From Neospora caninum Liverpool (Eukaryota; Apicomplexa; Conoidasida; Eucoccidiorida; Sarcocystidae), in NCBI RefSeq assembly GCF_000208865.1, contig NC_018396.1:2971101-3035100 (forward strand): 64,000 bases of DNA, written 5' to 3'. The position numbers were made by a program, and so were the translations under genes. The stretch's first letter is position 1; every line of letters begins with the position of its first letter. Below are positions 61,031 to 64,000 of the stretch, in pieces. The notes under the pieces were generated by a model that saw only the letters and a program-made list of their open reading frames with translations, did no database searches and was not told the DNA's origin.

Positions 61031-64000
61031 GAACGCGCGCGGACGGGAAGAGGAGACGCTTCCTGCCAGGGAAGCAGTGCACTCAACCCTACAAGCCCCG
61101 CACGAGCGTGATCTTCCTCCCGCGGTGTGTGCCCGCAGAAAAGGAGAGAGCTAACGAAGCGAAAAGAGAACGAAGGAGAATAAAAGAGAGAGAGGAGAAA
61201 GAGGGAGAGAGAGGAGAAAAGAGAGGAAGAAAGACGGGTGTCTTTAGGGAAGACAGGAGAGACCCGTCGTAGAGAGAACTTTCGCGAAGGTTGCAGACGC
61301 TCGCCGCAGGTGGCCTCGCAAAGGCCTTTTTGGCGTGGCAAAGAAGGGAGAGGAAGGATTCACGGACGAGAGGAACACCGATGCCGTTTTGAGTGGGGAA
61401 GGAAGGGAACAGGTGACGCAGCAAGGCTCGCCTCATCTGCACAGAAAAACGCGTTTTCTCAAGTTTTTTCTGCTCCCCGAAGGGAGCTCGCGACAGCCTC
61501 CACGGCCATCCCGGAGGCAGGGGTGTCTATGTGGAAGTATTTCTGTCTAGATACTTTCTGTGTCTATCCTCAGCTGCCTCTGTATATACTTGTGGGTCTG
61601 TCAGTGGAGAGATACACACTCTGTGTTCTCCCGCCTGAAATAACCTGCGCATCTGAAGCGACATCAGCCCCCCCCCCTTTCTCCGTCTCTTCGTGCCTCC
61701 GTCTACTTCAACGCGTACAGATATATTTGTAGATCTATGGCTACATGTTATAACTGGCGGCAGAGCGATTTATATATATATATATATATACGTGAATCTT
61801 TCTGCGGTCCATGCTACATATTGTACGTGAGAAGTCTACTCCACGTATCTATGTGTATTCATTTATGTATATTTTTATGGATGTGTCTGCTGTCCGGACG
61901 CGTCAGTTTCGTACCTGCGTGTGCGAATGATTTTTACACTTCCCGGTAGGGATTATGAATAGACCTGGCGCGCGGCGAACTTGTCCTTACCGCAGGAGAG
62001 TTGCGAGAGTGCATCAGCTGTCCTTGACTGTCTTTTGTTTTGGAGGCCAGGGAGGCGCCTGTTGCTTCTCCGGCCTGTGTGTCTGAAAAAGGTCGAGTTT
62101 CCGCCGTCTGAAAATCGCTGCCGAGCAACGGGGGAGAAGGAAAGGCCATCCACCAAAGCTGCGCGCGGTGGAGCACGCCTCGAGAAGAAAAGGGGGAGAC
62201 GCGAAGGAAAAAGACGGGGGCAGATTGCCTCTTCGTGTCTCGAGTTGCCAAAGGGATTGCAGCAACATTGGCCTGTGACACGCTTGTTTGAAGCGCATCC
62301 CGCTTCCTCGCGTTTTCCCTTCCTTTCCGTGTCTTTTTCACTGGCTTGTTCTGCGTTTTTGTCACTCTTCTCTGGCTGTACAGCACACACTCGTTTGCAT
62401 CCTTTCTTTCCGTCTCGTCTGTCTCCGGGCGTCTCGTCTTGTCTTCAGCCCTCCTCGATTGTGTTTTGCCCTCTTTCTGTCGACGCTCCCTCTCGTCTGT
62501 CGCTCTTTTCCCTTTGTCGCACGCGGGTCACCTCCCCGCATCTGCGCGCCTCCCCGAGGGAGGCTCCGCCCTGCACAGTTGGAGACGCCATTTTCCGGAG
62601 AGCATTTTTGTGGTGTCGCGCTCTCTGCGTTGTGATGCCGACCCGAATTTGTTTTAAAGAAGTAAGAAACGCGCGACGGCAAACTGCGTCCTGCAGATCC
62701 TCCGCACAGGTCTCTTCGCTGTCTCTCCGTTCGCCTCGTCCACGTTTATCTCGCATTCTGCCTCACCTTCTAGCGGTCTCTGTGTCGTCTAAAGAATCGA
62801 AACTCTCGTTCCAGAAACAGATCTGCCTCGAGGCAGTCGCGCACCCAAAGATTCCCTTTGGCGCGAGAGAAGCCCCCAGGAAATGCAAACCCCGGGAACA
62901 TTATCGTGCCTAGGACAAAGAATCTACGACTTTTGTTTTACGAGGGAAACTGAGGTCTTTGTGGGGCGTAAGATGCGTTCATCCAGTTAGATAACACGTG
63001 CATGTCACCAAGAATGGGAATTTCATCTAATATATAAAACACATGTGTACAGAGCTTCTATCTGGAACACGAAATTACGATGCATCGAACAGGGAGCGCG
63101 TCTGTTGTACATCACTAGCAACGGAAATGGGACGCTCTCGAGGCGTTTTGAACGAACCGCCTTCACTTGCTGGTTTTAGAAGCATCGCGACTTCTTTAGA
63201 ACGATTCGTGATTCCTTTTCGTCTTCGAGCCTCGATCGAAAATCACATCTGGAGCCAGTGCGCAGACACTCGCGATGAGTCGGCAGTGCAGAGGAGTTGC
63301 TCTCCGCAGTGCTGCGCTGGCGTTTCCACACCGTCATTTAATCGGCGAAAAATAATTGTTTTCGTGCTTAGAACACGCACACGCGGCCCTCGACGCCGTT
63401 TCAGCGCATGCAGCCGTTTGCTTTCCTTGCTGGGTTTCGGCAGCGTCCGGCTTGCTTCGCCGGGAGTCCGGCTGTACATCCACTGCTGCCGCATGCAGGC
63501 GGAGCCTAGAGAAAGCGTTTTTGCCGCGAGGCTCTCCGCTCTCCGGCGGCGCTTGTGTTCTCTGTGCTTCGAGTGAAGAGGCAGAGAGAGAAGAACAAGA
63601 GGGCGAGGACGAAAAAAAGGAAGTAGGGGAAAGGTAGGAAGAAGGAGGGAGGTAGGGAGAGAGAGAGACGCGAAAACAGAAAGAGAGCAGAGGAAACGGA
63701 AGAAAGAGAAGGAAAGAGAAGAAAGACAGGAGAAAGATGACAGCACGGGGGAGGCGAACAAATCAGCACTTCATTGGAAAGGAACAACCGCTCGGTGGGG
63801 GCGTTTCTCGAGATGCACACTCAGGGAAAGAACATCCAGAGAATGTCGAGAGACCCAAACGCATGCACCCTTCAATTCCCAAGTAAGCGGGACGGTTGAT
63901 CGAGTCCCGTCTCTCGTCGCTTCAGCAAAGGAAACGGAGACACAACGCGAGAGAGGAAGTCGCACACAGAACAAAATACACCTTGGCGCCGTGTGGAATG
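61031..64000. other. Region after the PP2A gene with no supportable gene (about 3 kb)
   Basis: This begins with the PP2A 3' UTR, which is purine-rich around 61140-61250. The longest frame (61981-62913, plus) encodes Ser/Arg/Leu-rich sequence with no motif and is matched by overlapping frames on the other strand. A purine-rich stretch occurs at about 63580-63740. The segment may contain the leader or outer exons of a gene beyond the right edge. Confidence 0.4.
61771..61790. repeat. TA microsatellite
   Basis: An alternating (TA)n tract of about 20 bp, 0.75 kb past the PP2A stop codon. Confidence 0.85.

Noticed and set aside
61981..62913. 310-codon plus-strand open frame after the PP2A gene
   Set aside because: Composition follows local pyrimidine-rich DNA, several overlapping frames on both strands are equally open, and no recognisable domain or leader is present.

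Overview
This window looks like nuclear DNA of a coccidian apicomplexan of the Toxoplasma/Neospora/Hammondia group. The evidence is GC-rich, very long, disorder-rich coding exons, short GT-AG introns with pyrimidine-rich acceptors, TA microsatellites in introns and spacers, an apicomplexan-type AP2 DNA-binding domain, and an organellar initiation factor behind a signal-peptide-like leader. The species is an inference. No operon-like structure, CRISPR, rRNA or convincing tRNA was seen.

Layout. (1) 127-8909, minus: most of a chromatin-type zinc-finger gene with two PHD + extended-PHD (ePHD) modules. It runs off the left edge, and its first coding exon is unresolved in 8910-9540. (2) 9541-16761, minus: a single-exon gene for a roughly 2,406-residue, mostly disordered protein with a few conserved-looking islands and no recognised function. 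(3) 16762-26018: an unusually large gene-free spacer between divergent genes. (4) 26019-32213, plus: a nine-exon PP2C-type (PPM) phosphatase with a long N-terminal extension. (5) 36505-39367, plus: a four-exon IF-3 C-domain protein with an N-terminal signal/transit leader, predicted to act in the apicoplast. (6) 44057-50940, plus: a three-exon AP2-domain protein of about 1,959 residues that also carries a TFIIB/cyclin-like repeat. (7) 57101-61030, plus: a nine-exon PP2A-type catalytic subunit ending in DYFL. 61031-64000 holds no supportable gene.

Functional picture. The genes are independent eukaryotic transcription units, not a pathway cluster. Two look nuclear and regulatory (the PHD/ePHD reader and the AP2 factor), two are Ser/Thr phosphatases of different metal-dependent families (PPM and PPP), and one is organellar translation machinery. 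The most unusual items are the pairing of an AP2 domain with a TFIIB-like repeat, the IF-3 protein lacking a visible IF-3 N domain, and the PHD protein, whose zinc-binding modules are split by long insertions and occur as two PHD-ePHD units.

Exon models were built by hand from reading-frame continuity, splice consensus and family homology. Exon phases agree throughout every multi-exon model given.
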